From: Bacteroidales bacterium
GTDB lineage: Bacteria > Bacteroidota > Bacteroidia > Bacteroidales > UBA932
DNA length: 64,000 nucleotides
Reading direction: 5' to 3'
NCBI GenBank assembly: GCA_017651465.1
Contig: JAGCCX010000005.1
Coordinates: 1-64,000, forward strand
Under the pieces are notes generated by a model that saw only the letters and a program-made list of their open reading frames with translations, had not been told where the DNA came from and made no database searches. The position numbers and the translations under genes were made by a program. Each line of letters begins with the position of its first letter. Position 1 is the first letter of the stretch. Of the stretch, positions 33,287 through 40,576 are shown in pieces.

Positions 33287-36031
33287 ATGAGAATAAGGTC
33301 AATAATTACGGCGGCGGCGTTGCTCTGCGCCATCTCCGCCAGCGCGCAGCCCGCGCCCGGTTCTTTCAGGCAAACTTGGGAAAAGGGCCCCGAGTGGCTC
33401 AACAACGCAGTCATCTACCAAATTTATCCCTCGTCTTATCAAGATTCCGACGGCAACGGCATAGGGGACATTCCCGGCGTGATGTCCAGGATGGACTACA
33501 TCCAGAAGCTGGGAGTCACCGCCATCTGGTTCAACCCGCTTTTCTGCTCCGGCTGGATTGACGGCGGCTATGACGTTACCGACTACTATCGGGTGGATCC
33601 GCGTTTCGGTACCAACAACGACCTTGTGGAGCTCATCAAAGAGGCCCACAAGCGTGGCATAAAGGTGCTGCTCGACCTGGTTCCGGGTCACACTTCCAAC
33701 GAGCACCCCTGGTTCAAGGAAAGCGCAGAAGACACCAACCTGCTCCACTCCGACTACTTCATCTGGAGCGACCGCCTGCCCGACGAGAAGGCCAAGGAAG
33801 ACCTGGAAGTGATGCTCAAGGACCCGAACTTTATGCAGAACACCAGGGGCAAGTGGATGAAGAGCGACTATCCCCGTGGCAAGTTCTATTACAAGAACTT
33901 CTACGCCTGCCAGCCCGCGCTCAATTTCGGCTTCGCCAATCCCGATCCCTCCCATCCCTGGGAGCAGGGCGTTGACGATCCGGGCCCGAGGGCGGTGAAG
34001 CAGGAGCTCAAGAATATCATCGCTTTCTGGTATGGCAAGGGCGTTGACGGCTTCCGCGTCGATATGGCCAAGAGCCTCATCAAGAACGACCCCGACAAGA
34101 AGGCCATCGTCAAGCTCTGGCGGGAGATCCGCGCCTGGTCGGACAGGGAATTCCCCGGCCACGTGCTTATGGCGGAATGGTCCGAGCCCAAGTACTGCCT
34201 TGCAGCCGGCTTCAACGTGGATATGTACCTGAACAGCACCTCGTCCACCAACCGCCTTATGTACTTCGACCGTAAGCATCAGGCCAACGGGGGCGCATAT
34301 TTTACCAAGAACGGCTGCCAGCCCTCCACTCACGACCTTTACGGCAATCCCTGGCCGGAGAATAAAGTCAAGCGCGACGTGTCGGCCGCCGGTGCGCTCA
34401 AGGAGTATTTCGACAGCTATACCGACAATCTCTCCTGGACCAAAGACTGGGGCTACTACGCCTCCATTACAGGCAATCACGACCATCTGCGCCTCAATAC
34501 GGGCGACCGCAACGACCCCGACCAGCTGCGCGTGATGATATCGTGGATACTCACTACCAATCTGCCCATCCTCTATTACGGCGACGAGATAGGTATGCGT
34601 TCGCTGGCCGACTTGCCCAACGTGGAGGGTGCGAACCATAACGGAAAGGAGCGCGCCGGCGCCCGTACTCCTATGCAGTGGGACGGCAGCGCCAACGCCG
34701 GATTCAGTACCTGCGAGCCCGAGAAGCTGTACTTCCCGGTCTGCCCCGAGTGGACTCCCGCCACATCGTATCCGGCATATCTTGCCTGGAAAGAGGCCGG
34801 TGCCAAGAACCCCACGGCCGCAGGAGCGCCTACCGTAGAGAGCCAGGAGAACGATCCTTCGTCGCTCCTTAACTGGACCCGCAAGCTCATCGCCCTTCGC
34901 AAGTCCACCCCTGCGTTCTGGGCCGACAGCGACTTTGTGCCCGTATTCGACGAGGCGCATCCCTATCCGATGGTGTACACACGCGGCAACGGGGAGCAGA
35001 CCTGGCTTGTGGCTCTCAACCCCACGGGCAAGAAGCAGACGGTGACCCTGCCCGCCTCCCTGGGGCTCAAGAAGGCCGGAAAGATCGAAGCCGGTATGTC
35101 TTACGGCAAGGTCAGCCTTAGCGGCGGCAAGCTCAGTATGGGCCCCACATCGGTGTTTATCGCGCCCCTGCCCAAGAGTTCCACTGCCGTTACGGTCTGC
35201 AGTTTCAACATCCGCTATGCCAATAGCAACGACGTTTATCCCGACGGATCCAGCGCTGCCTGGGTGGCCCGCCGCAGGGCTGTAAAGAAGTTTGTGGATA
35301 CCGTGAAGCCCGATATCATCGGCCTTCAGGAGGTCCGCAAGCCTCAGTCGGCCGACTTTTACACCTTCTTCGGAGACGATTATGCCTATTACGATGTGGG
35401 CCGCGACAGCAAGACCGGAGCCTCGGTTGCCGAGGCCGACTGCGAGGGTGTGGGCATCCTGTACCGCAAAGACCGCTTCGAGCTGGTGAAGAAAGAGTTC
35501 TTCTGGCTCGACAAGGACATCCATACCAGGCCCGAGCTCAACCACGACAAGACCTACGGCGACTGGCATTCGGCCTGCCGCCGCGTGACGGTATGCACCG
35601 TGCTTAAAGACAAGAAGCACAACGGTACTCCGGTGTACTTCTATTCCACGCATTACGACCACAGGAGCCTGACCGCCATAGGTAATTCGTCAGACTTGAT
35701 GGTGGAGCAGATGCGCGCAATAGGTAAATCGGATGATATCAAGAACGCCAAGGGCGTGGTGATACTTGTGGGCGACCTTAATACCACTTCCGAGTCGGGC
35801 CATCTTGCTCCGCTGGAAAAGACTATGTACTACGCCCGTACGGACGCTCCCAGTTCCGACCGCTATACCGGCACATTCAACGGCTTCGGTCATTCCTGCA
35901 GCCTTATCGACCACATTTTTTACGGGGGCAAGTCTGTCTCGCCCGTCAAATACTGGGTTGACAGAACCAACTACGGGGTACCCTTCCTCTCGGACCACTA
36001 TCCCGTACTCTTCGAGTTTGACTATAAATAA
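33287..36031 (+). CDS. Secreted GH13 alpha-amylase fused to an endonuclease/exonuclease/phosphatase domain
   Basis: An exported protein of about 914 residues with two catalytic modules. Residues about 35-520 are a GH13 barrel with all three catalytic acids: Asp259 in GFRVDMAKS, Glu297 in LMAEWSEP and Asp399 in GNHDHLRLN. A GH13 C-terminal beta domain follows (to about 630). From about residue 635 there is a complete EEP (DNase I-like/phosphatase) fold: SFNIRYAN, LQEV (Glu682), STHYDHRS, VGDLNTTSE, LIDHIFYGG and the terminal SDHYPVLFEF (His904). Signal peptide: MRIRSIITAAALLC. The frame is open and motif-complete across the join, so it does not look like a frameshift artefact. The EEP part may cleave phosphodiesters in sugars, lipids or nucleic acid. 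Confidence 0.92.
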   Translation: MRIRSIITAAALLCAISASAQPAPGSFRQTWEKGPEWLNNAVIYQIYPSSYQDSDGNGIGDIPGVMSRMDYIQKLGVTAIWFNPLFCSGWIDGGYDVTDYYRVDPRFGTNNDLVELIKEAHKRGIKVLLDLVPGHTSNEHPWFKESAEDTNLLHSDYFIWSDRLPDEKAKEDLEVMLKDPNFMQNTRGKWMKSDYPRGKFYYKNFYACQPALNFGFANPDPSHPWEQGVDDPGPRAVKQELKNIIAFWYGKGVDGFRVDMAKSLIKNDPDKKAIVKLWREIRAWSDREFPGHVLMAEWSEPKYCLAAGFNVDMYLNSTSSTNRLMYFDRKHQANGGAYFTKNGCQPSTHDLYGNPWPENKVKRDVSAAGALKEYFDSYTDNLSWTKDWGYYASITGNHDHLRLNTGDRNDPDQLRVMISWILTTNLPILYYGDEIGMRSLADLPNVEGANHNGKERAGARTPMQWDGSANAGFSTCEPEKLYFPVCPEWTPATSYPAYLAWKEAGAKNPTAAGAPTVESQENDPSSLLNWTRKLIALRKSTPAFWADSDFVPVFDEAHPYPMVYTRGNGEQTWLVALNPTGKKQTVTLPASLGLKKAGKIEAGMSYGKVSLSGGKLSMGPTSVFIAPLPKSSTAVTVCSFNIRYANSNDVYPDGSSAAWVARRRAVKKFVDTVKPDIIGLQEVRKPQSADFYTFFGDDYAYYDVGRDSKTGASVAEADCEGVGILYRKDRFELVKKEFFWLDKDIHTRPELNHDKTYGDWHSACRRVTVCTVLKDKKHNGTPVYFYSTHYDHRSLTAIGNSSDLMVEQMRAIGKSDDIKNAKGVVILVGDLNTTSESGHLAPLEKTMYYARTDAPSSDRYTGTFNGFGHSCSLIDHIFYGGKSVSPVKYWVDRTNYGVPFLSDHYPVLFEFDYK

Positions 36032-36053
36032 ATAATATTGCTGATTATTCATC

Positions 36054-36080
36054 CCTCGCTCGCATGAGCGAGGTTTTTTT
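36054..36080 (+). terminator. Rho-independent terminator after the GH13-EEP gene
   Basis: A perfect 8-bp stem (CCTCGCTC / GAGCGAGG) with a GCAT loop is followed by seven T residues, 22 bases after the stop codon. Confidence 0.95.
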
Positions 36081-36170
36081 CAAAATCAACAGCAAATACT
36101 GGTTTCTGATTTTTTTGAATTCTTTGAGATACCGAACCGAATGCAGATATTAGCGAAAAGAAATGCTGTT

Positions 36171-36191
36171 TTTACAACTGCTGGTTGTAAA
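36171..36191. promoter_or_regulatory. Palindromic operator of the toxin-antitoxin-like pair
   Basis: TTTACAAC-TGCTG-GTTGTAAA is a perfect 8-bp inverted repeat with a 5-base spacer. Its right arm contains the -33 TTG of the promoter for 36233-36784. This is the arrangement expected for autorepression by the helix-turn-helix protein encoded two genes downstream. Confidence 0.7.
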
Positions 36192-36214
36192 GTCTGGTTT
36201 TTTAATTATATTTG
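36185..36214 (+). promoter_or_regulatory. Promoter of the toxin-antitoxin-like operon
   Basis: -33 TTG (36185-36187) and -7 TATATTTG (36207-36214) are separated by 19 bases. The start codon is 18 bases after the box. The -33 lies inside the palindromic operator. Confidence 0.75.
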
Positions 36215-36232
36215 CATCAATAAACTTGAACT

Positions 36233-36784
36233 ATGTTACTTTTTGATGATGTTACAAGGGATGGACGCCTATGGTCGGTTCGTTATGAGGAGGAGTCAGA
36301 TAATGCTTTGTTCACCGTGTTCTCTCAGTGGAATGACGTTGAATGGTTGAGGGAGTTCTTTTACCAGAACAAAGATGACCTGACTCGTTATTTTAAAATG
36401 ACCGATGTAAATGAAGCTATTTATGATACAATTGAGGAAAGTGATATTCTTCAGTGTATGATTCTGGACTTAAGCCCAGATGCCGATCTTGAGCAATTGT
36501 TTCGCCCATTGAATAATAATCAAGCAGCGGCTTTGCTGTTAGATAAAGAAAAGGCAAAGCTAAAGACGAGAGGAAGGCATTCGTCGTGGTTAAGGCTATA
36601 TGCTATACGATTAGAAAAAGGGGTGTTCATTATTACAGGCGGAGCAATTAAATTAACGGCATCAATGGCTGAAAGAAGCCATACTTTGCAGGAGCTGTTA
36701 AAAATGGAAAAGGTGCGCAATTTTCTTTTGGAAGAAGGGATTGTGGATAAACAAAGCTTTTCTGATTATCAGAATTCATTATAA
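36233..36784 (+). CDS. Probable toxin-like partner of an HTH antitoxin
   Basis: A 183-residue cytoplasmic protein without signal or membrane segment. The C-terminal half has WLRLYAIRLEKGVFIITGG, then AIKLTASMAERSHT and a final charged helix. This resembles the end of RelE/HigB/Gp49-like toxins, where a strand-rich core is followed by a conserved lysine/threonine segment and a helix. The N-terminal 80 residues do not match that core, so the family is uncertain. It precedes the helix-turn-helix gene by 11 bases (toxin-first order, as in HigBA). The DNA is noticeably more AT-rich than neighbouring genes, suggesting transfer. Confidence 0.6.
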   Translation: MLLFDDVTRDGRLWSVRYEEESDNALFTVFSQWNDVEWLREFFYQNKDDLTRYFKMTDVNEAIYDTIEESDILQCMILDLSPDADLEQLFRPLNNNQAAALLLDKEKAKLKTRGRHSSWLRLYAIRLEKGVFIITGGAIKLTASMAERSHTLQELLKMEKVRNFLLEEGIVDKQSFSDYQNSL

Positions 36785-36795
36785 TTGGTATCAAT

Positions 36796-37092
36796 ATGGA
36801 AACGGCAGTAGAACGACTGAGAAAGTATGAAGCTTCAACCCCTTCTCATTGGAGGGAGGAGGCAGAATGGCGACGAGCAAACAGGAGCTGGTTAATCCGC
36901 TCTCAGTCTATAGCTATGAAAATACTGGACAAGATGCAAGAGCAAAAATGGACTCAAGCAAAAGTTGCAGAGAAGCTCGGTTGTTCTCAACAATACGTTT
37001 CCCGCATCGTCAAAGGTAGTGAGAACCTTAGCCTTGAGATGCTATCGCGGGTTGAAGATGCTTTAGGAGTCGAAGTGTTTTCCTCTACTTAA
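36796..37092 (+). CDS. XRE-family helix-turn-helix antitoxin-like protein
   Basis: A 98-residue protein with an XRE-type DNA-binding domain over residues 50-95: KWTQAKVAEKLGCSQQYVSR, then IVKGSENLSLEMLSRVEDAL. The N-terminal 40 residues are charged helix and could bind the partner. It is co-transcribed with the upstream gene and likely binds the palindrome at 36171-36191. Its last eight bases overlap the end of murQ on the opposite strand. Confidence 0.85.
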   Translation: METAVERLRKYEASTPSHWREEAEWRRANRSWLIRSQSIAMKILDKMQEQKWTQAKVAEKLGCSQQYVSRIVKGSENLSLEMLSRVEDALGVEVFSST

Positions 37093-37891
37093 GACTCTCG
37101 ACAGCAGAGCGGACGGAGCCGTATTTGAGCAGAAGATTCCGGGCCTGGTCGTAATCGGTCAGGCCGGTTTCGTACATAATCATCCGGGTGCCGCGGTCAA
37201 CCAGCTTGGAGTTGGTGAGCTGCATATCGACCATCCGATTGCCTTTTACGTGGCCCAGGCGTATCATCGCGGCCGTGGAAATCATATTCAGGATGAGCTT
37301 GGCGGCGGTGCCGGACTTCATACGGGTACTACCGGTCACAAATTCCGGCCCTACCACAGCCTCGATGGGAATGTCGGCCACTTCAGCGGCGCGTGAACCC
37401 TTGTTGGCGGAAATGATGGAGGTAAGAAGCCCGTTGCGGCGCGCCTTGTCGAGGGCTCCCACCACGTAAGGAGCTCCTCCCGAGGCCGAAATGCCCACTA
37501 CGGTATCGTCGGGAGTGGGATTGAAAGCGAGTATGTCTTTCCAACCCTGCTCGGGGTCGTCCTCGGCGCCTTCTACCGCGTTGCGTATGGCCTTATCGCC
37601 GCCGGCGATGATTCCTATGAATTTGTCGTGCACTCCATAGGTGGGGGGAATCTCCGATGCGTCCGTTACGCCCAGGCGTCCGCTGGTGCCGGCACCTATG
37701 TAAAAGACCCGTCCACCCTTTTTCATCCTCTCTACAATCCCGTCCACCAGTTCCTTTATCTGCGGGATGGATTCGCCCACAGCAACGGGTACCGAAACAT
37801 CTTCGGCATTGATGCCGAGCAGTATTTCCTCGGTGGACATCTGCTCCAGATGGTCGTAGGAAGAAGCTTTTTCTGTGTCTGTCATAGCCAT
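37085..37891 (-). CDS. murQ: N-acetylmuramic acid 6-phosphate etherase
   Basis: A 268-residue cytoplasmic SIS-domain enzyme that cleaves the lactyl ether of MurNAc-6-phosphate to give GlcNAc-6-phosphate, in cell-wall sugar recycling. Family landmarks are FYIGAGTSGRLGVTDASEIP, PTYG, GISASGGAPYVVGAL and TGSTRMKSGTAAKLILNMIS. The length is normal. Two adjacent in-frame ATGs (37891, 37885) are possible. It has its own promoter with good spacing and no linked kinase or transporter in the window. Confidence 0.95.
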   Translation of the reverse strand: MAMTDTEKASSYDHLEQMSTEEILLGINAEDVSVPVAVGESIPQIKELVDGIVERMKKGGRVFYIGAGTSGRLGVTDASEIPPTYGVHDKFIGIIAGGDKAIRNAVEGAEDDPEQGWKDILAFNPTPDDTVVGISASGGAPYVVGALDKARRNGLLTSIISANKGSRAAEVADIPIEAVVGPEFVTGSTRMKSGTAAKLILNMISTAAMIRLGHVKGNRMVDMQLTNSKLVDRGTRMIMYETGLTDYDQARNLLLKYGSVRSAVESLK

Positions 37892-37904
37892 TTCTTTGCG
37901 GGCT

Positions 37905-37935
37905 CAAAAGTAATAAAAAACGCTAATAGAATCAA
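37905..37935 (-). promoter_or_regulatory. Promoter of murQ
   Basis: On the minus strand -33 TTG (37935-37933) and -7 TACTTTTG (37912-37905) are 20 bases apart. The -33 lies in the stem of a hairpin at 37932-37964. Confidence 0.6.
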
Positions 37936-37964
37936 GCGCCGGCCTGTAAAAGACCGACGCTTGA
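37932..37964 (-). terminator. Imperfect hairpin between the GLUG operon and murQ, weak terminator
   Basis: TCAAGCG (37932-37938) pairs with CGCTTGA (37958-37964), continued inward by CGG/CCG and CT/AG with two mismatches and a GTAAA loop. The nearest T run on the minus strand starts about 11 bases after the stem, so intrinsic termination would be weak. It lies 27 bases after the stop of the 37991-39973 gene. Confidence 0.45.
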
Positions 37965-37990
37965 AAAGAGTGGAAACCAACAACGGTTTA

Positions 37991-39973
37991 TTATTTCAGT
38001 GTAGGAACGGCTCCGCTGAAGTCCCAAACATCGGCGCTCCAGCCAAGGCTTTGTGCCACCTGGCTGAGAGTAGATCCGGCGGGAGCGGCCTTGCCGTGGT
38101 AGGGGTAGTTATGAGTGTTTCCGGCGACTGCATTCACCACGAGCGGAGTCGTGGGCGAGCTGTTCTCCTGATCGTACAGAGGGAGAACATCGGCGTAGTC
38201 GCGGAAATCAAGATTTGCCTTGTGGTAGCAGTCGGCATAGGTGTTGTGCGTTGCGCCGTAGGCTACAATGGCTCCGGAAGAGTACCAGTCATTGCCGTCC
38301 ATTTCGGGACCCAAATAGGTACGAGTCTTGATGGCGTCCTGCCAGGCGATGCAGCCTTTGACAACGTTGCCGGGCATACGGGTTTCGTTGCCATCGCCCT
38401 TATCTTGGTTTGCGTGTCCGATGATACCGCCCACGGAACGGGTTGCTGCATAATCGCCGGTGCCGTCGAGATTAGCGGTAGAGTAGCAGTTGGTCATAGT
38501 GTCACCGTCGCCAAACATTCCGCCGGCTATTCCGCCCACACGCTGATCACCGCGAACGCTGCCAGAGGTCCAGCAGTTGGAGAAATGATTGCCACCAGTA
38601 ATGGTCTTGGAATAACCGAAGAGGCCGCCGACATAGTTCTTGACTGAGTAAACAACACAATCGGCTGAGCAGGCATCGATATTGGCATTGGCAACTGTAC
38701 CGACAAGCCCTCCTATACCGGTCTTGTTGCCGGTAAATGTAACGGTTCCTTGAACGTGCACATTGGAAATATCGGCGTGAATATCACCGGAGCCTGCATA
38801 ACCTGCCAGGATTCCGCAAGCGTAGTTCAGGTTCTGGGCGATCTCGGCATTGGTGAAACTGACGTTCTTGCAACTTCCGTTAAGGACGCCGAAGAAGCCG
38901 GCATAAGTACAGTTGCTGCAGCTGAAGTTGGAAATGGTGTGCCCGTCGCCGTCGAAATCGATAGCCAGATCATAAGGACTGGCAAAATTGAAGGGTTCCC
39001 ACGACTTGAGCGAAGAAGCGTCGATATCATCAATGAGCTTGAAGTACATCTTGGAATCGGCACTGAGTACTCCGTGCATATTGTCCAGCTGCTTGGCCTT
39101 GGCGATGAGGTAAGGATCGCTCTGGGTGCCGGAACCGCCGGCAAAGATGATGGGCTCTATGCCCTTGGGGAACTTGAGTGCGTTAACCTGGCCGGGCTTG
39201 AGTTCAGCGCCCGAAGGCAGCGTGAAGGAGATGCCGTAGTCGGAATCATCCTCGCCGGTAATTACAAGGTCCACGGGGGTTTTGGCCGGGAGATCAAGTC
39301 CGCTCCAGGGGATTATGGCGTAGGCGGTGAGCACCTGAGAGCTCGCTGATACATCGACATTCTTCAGCCCGAGGATGAACTCGTTGCCGGCGATGTTGAG
39401 TGAGACGCTCTTGAGCTTTGCTGCTCCTGCAGGGAGGGTAGCCTCGAGCTTGATCACGCCAGGCACGTTGAATGTGCCGCCGTGTTCGGTGGCCCAGGCC
39501 TGCGAGAAGGTGAATTCGGTGTAGGAATTGACTCCGCTCAGCCAGGCGACATAGCGGAGGTGGTCGGTGTTGCCGTTGCCGTTCTGGACCTGCGATGTGA
39601 AGTCGAAGGCCTGGGCGCCGGCAACGGTCTCATAGTCTCCGTTGGTGTAGAGGATGGTGAAGCTGTCGCCGGAAACTGCGGTTCCGGTGAACTCGGCTTC
39701 GTGGTCGGTAAAGCCGTCTTTGATTTCAAAGGTCTGGGACTGGCTGCCGTTGCTGATGATGAGGCAGTCGCCCTCTTCCCAAGCGAGGTGGAGGCCGTTG
39801 TTATCTGCCTGTGAGAAGGCAACTTTGGTTCCTTCGGGCATAAAAGCACGGATGGTAATCTGCTCTGCCTCTTGAGGCTGGGCGGGAGTCTGGGCGGCTT
39901 TGTTGCAGGATGCTGCCAGCGCGATGAGAGCAACAGACGCTACGATAATTGCAAAGTACTTTTTCATAATCAT
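37991..39973 (-). CDS. GLUG/beta-helix surface lipoprotein A
   Basis: A 660-residue lipoprotein (ALAASCNKAAQ). The N-terminal part is fimbrillin-like (KVAFSQADNNGLHLAWEEGD, DGFTDHEAEFTGTAV), to about residue 270. From about residue 280 there is a beta-helix with LIAKAKQLDNM, FKLIDDIDAS and GLUG-type repeats (GIGGLVGTVANA, YVGGLFGYSKTI, RVGGIAGGMFGDGD). It ends with WDFSGAVPTLK, a tail shared by the whole family in this locus. The last roughly 240 residues are very similar to those of the 50719-52710 protein. The start ATG overlaps the stop of the preceding 44-residue micro-ORF (ATGA). Function is unknown; adhesion or ligand binding is likely. Confidence 0.8.
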   Translation of the reverse strand: MIMKKYFAIIVASVALIALAASCNKAAQTPAQPQEAEQITIRAFMPEGTKVAFSQADNNGLHLAWEEGDCLIISNGSQSQTFEIKDGFTDHEAEFTGTAVSGDSFTILYTNGDYETVAGAQAFDFTSQVQNGNGNTDHLRYVAWLSGVNSYTEFTFSQAWATEHGGTFNVPGVIKLEATLPAGAAKLKSVSLNIAGNEFILGLKNVDVSASSQVLTAYAIIPWSGLDLPAKTPVDLVITGEDDSDYGISFTLPSGAELKPGQVNALKFPKGIEPIIFAGGSGTQSDPYLIAKAKQLDNMHGVLSADSKMYFKLIDDIDASSLKSWEPFNFASPYDLAIDFDGDGHTISNFSCSNCTYAGFFGVLNGSCKNVSFTNAEIAQNLNYACGILAGYAGSGDIHADISNVHVQGTVTFTGNKTGIGGLVGTVANANIDACSADCVVYSVKNYVGGLFGYSKTITGGNHFSNCWTSGSVRGDQRVGGIAGGMFGDGDTMTNCYSTANLDGTGDYAATRSVGGIIGHANQDKGDGNETRMPGNVVKGCIAWQDAIKTRTYLGPEMDGNDWYSSGAIVAYGATHNTYADCYHKANLDFRDYADVLPLYDQENSSPTTPLVVNAVAGNTHNYPYHGKAAPAGSTLSQVAQSLGWSADVWDFSGAVPTLK

Positions 39974-40104
39974 AACTGGCTGCTGTCAAAAATTACATCT
40001 CCGGGCATATCTTCCAGCGACCCGCCGGGGGACTGGGCAATAAGGCCTTCAAGGGCCAGGTGAATTTCCTCCGCTACAGGAGGGACGTAATAAGTGTTCT
40101 TCAT
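39970..40104 (-). CDS. Micro-protein 1, 44 residues, coupled to lipoprotein A
   Basis: A small ORF beginning MKNTYYVPPVAEEI and ending DMPGDVIFDSSQL. It has no signal peptide or membrane segment. It shares the layout MKxxYxxPxV, AQSxxGSLxDMPGxVxFD with micro-protein 2 (46563-46694), which argues that it is a real conserved gene. Its TGA stop overlaps the ATG of the lipoprotein gene. Short acidic-tailed ORFs of this kind are seen beside Bacteroidales surface-protein genes; I know of no assigned function. Confidence 0.7.
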   Translation of the reverse strand: MKNTYYVPPVAEEIHLALEGLIAQSPGGSLEDMPGDVIFDSSQL

Positions 40105-40184
40105 TATGCTATAGTTTATTATGAGATTTCTCTAAGTGTATGTTGTTAAGTTTTTGTTGTTTCTGTTCGCCCGGAGGCGCTTTT

Positions 40185-40412
40185 GACACAAAACTCCGGT
40201 TTTTGTGCGCTTTCGGCCTGTTTGGAGGCCGTTTTGACACAAAACTCCGGTTTTTGTGCGCTTTTGGCCTGTTTGGAGGCCGTTTTGACACAAAACTCCG
40301 GTTTTTGTGCGCTTTTGGCCTGTTTGGAGGCCGTTTTGACACAAAACTCCGGTTTTTGTGCGCTTTTGGCTTGCTTGGAGGCCGTTTTGACACAAAACTC
40401 CGGTTTTTGTGC
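40185..40412. repeat. 51-bp tandem repeat array, four full units and a partial fifth
   Basis: Units start at 40185, 40236, 40287, 40338 and 40389 (period exactly 51). Units 2 and 3 are identical, unit 1 differs by one base, unit 4 by two. Each unit contains two hairpins: CACAAAA-7 bases-TTTTGTG and GGCCT-6 bases-AGGCC. The changes in unit 4 (GGCTT) still allow pairing through a G-U wobble. Because 51 is a multiple of three, several frames stay open on both strands, but no start signal or codon pattern supports a protein. The array sits between two lipoprotein genes of the same operon. Confidence 0.95.
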
Positions 40413-40482
40413 TCGCTGGAGCGGTGTCAATCATATTTCAAAAGGCAACCTACAAGCCTTAACCTGAAAGGTGCCGTTCTAT

Positions 40483-40564
40483 AAAAAGAAGAACCCGGCC
40501 GTTTAGAAAGGCAGAAACTTCTAATTGAAGGTAACAGTTATAAATGTTCCAAACCGGGTTCTTC
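40483..40564 (-). terminator. Long-loop inverted repeat, probable terminator of the 40577-43615 gene
   Basis: GAAGAACCCGG (40488-40498) and CCGGGTTCTTC (40554-40564) are perfect 11-base complements separated by 55 bases, with a small inner CTTC/GAAG pairing. On the minus strand the stem is followed by TTTTT. It begins 13 bases after the lipoprotein stop codon. The loop is unusually long for an intrinsic terminator. Confidence 0.6.
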
Positions 40565-40576
40565 AAAAGCAATCTC

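Larger units (their letters stand above)
40105..40576. other. 472-base non-coding gap holding the repeat array and an inverted repeat
   Basis: This is the only stretch over 300 bases without a credible gene. It contains the 51-bp repeat array (40185-40412) and the long-loop inverted repeat (40488-40564). No -7 TAnnTTTG box was found in front of micro-protein 1, so whether the last two genes are transcribed by read-through or from an atypical promoter is open. Confidence 0.7.

Noticed and set aside
33299..35662. 787-codon minus-strand ORF
   Set aside because: Antisense to the GH13-EEP gene, whose catalytic motifs are unmistakable. It has no recognisable domain or signal peptide.
33287..36031. 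GH13-EEP join as a frameshift or missing stop
   Set aside because: The frame is continuous, both domains are complete and there is no leftover signal peptide or ribosome-binding region before the EEP domain.
36141..36350. 69-codon plus-strand ORF at the start of the toxin-antitoxin region
   Set aside because: It covers the operator and promoter and overlaps the 183-codon gene in another frame.
40185..40412. CRISPR array
   Set aside because: Units are contiguous tandem copies with no unique spacers, and there are no cas genes in the window.
40109..40484. Several open frames of 94-114 codons on both strands across the 51-bp repeats
   Set aside because: They exist only because the repeat period is a multiple of three. 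No start signal, no conserved frame and no protein-like composition support a gene.
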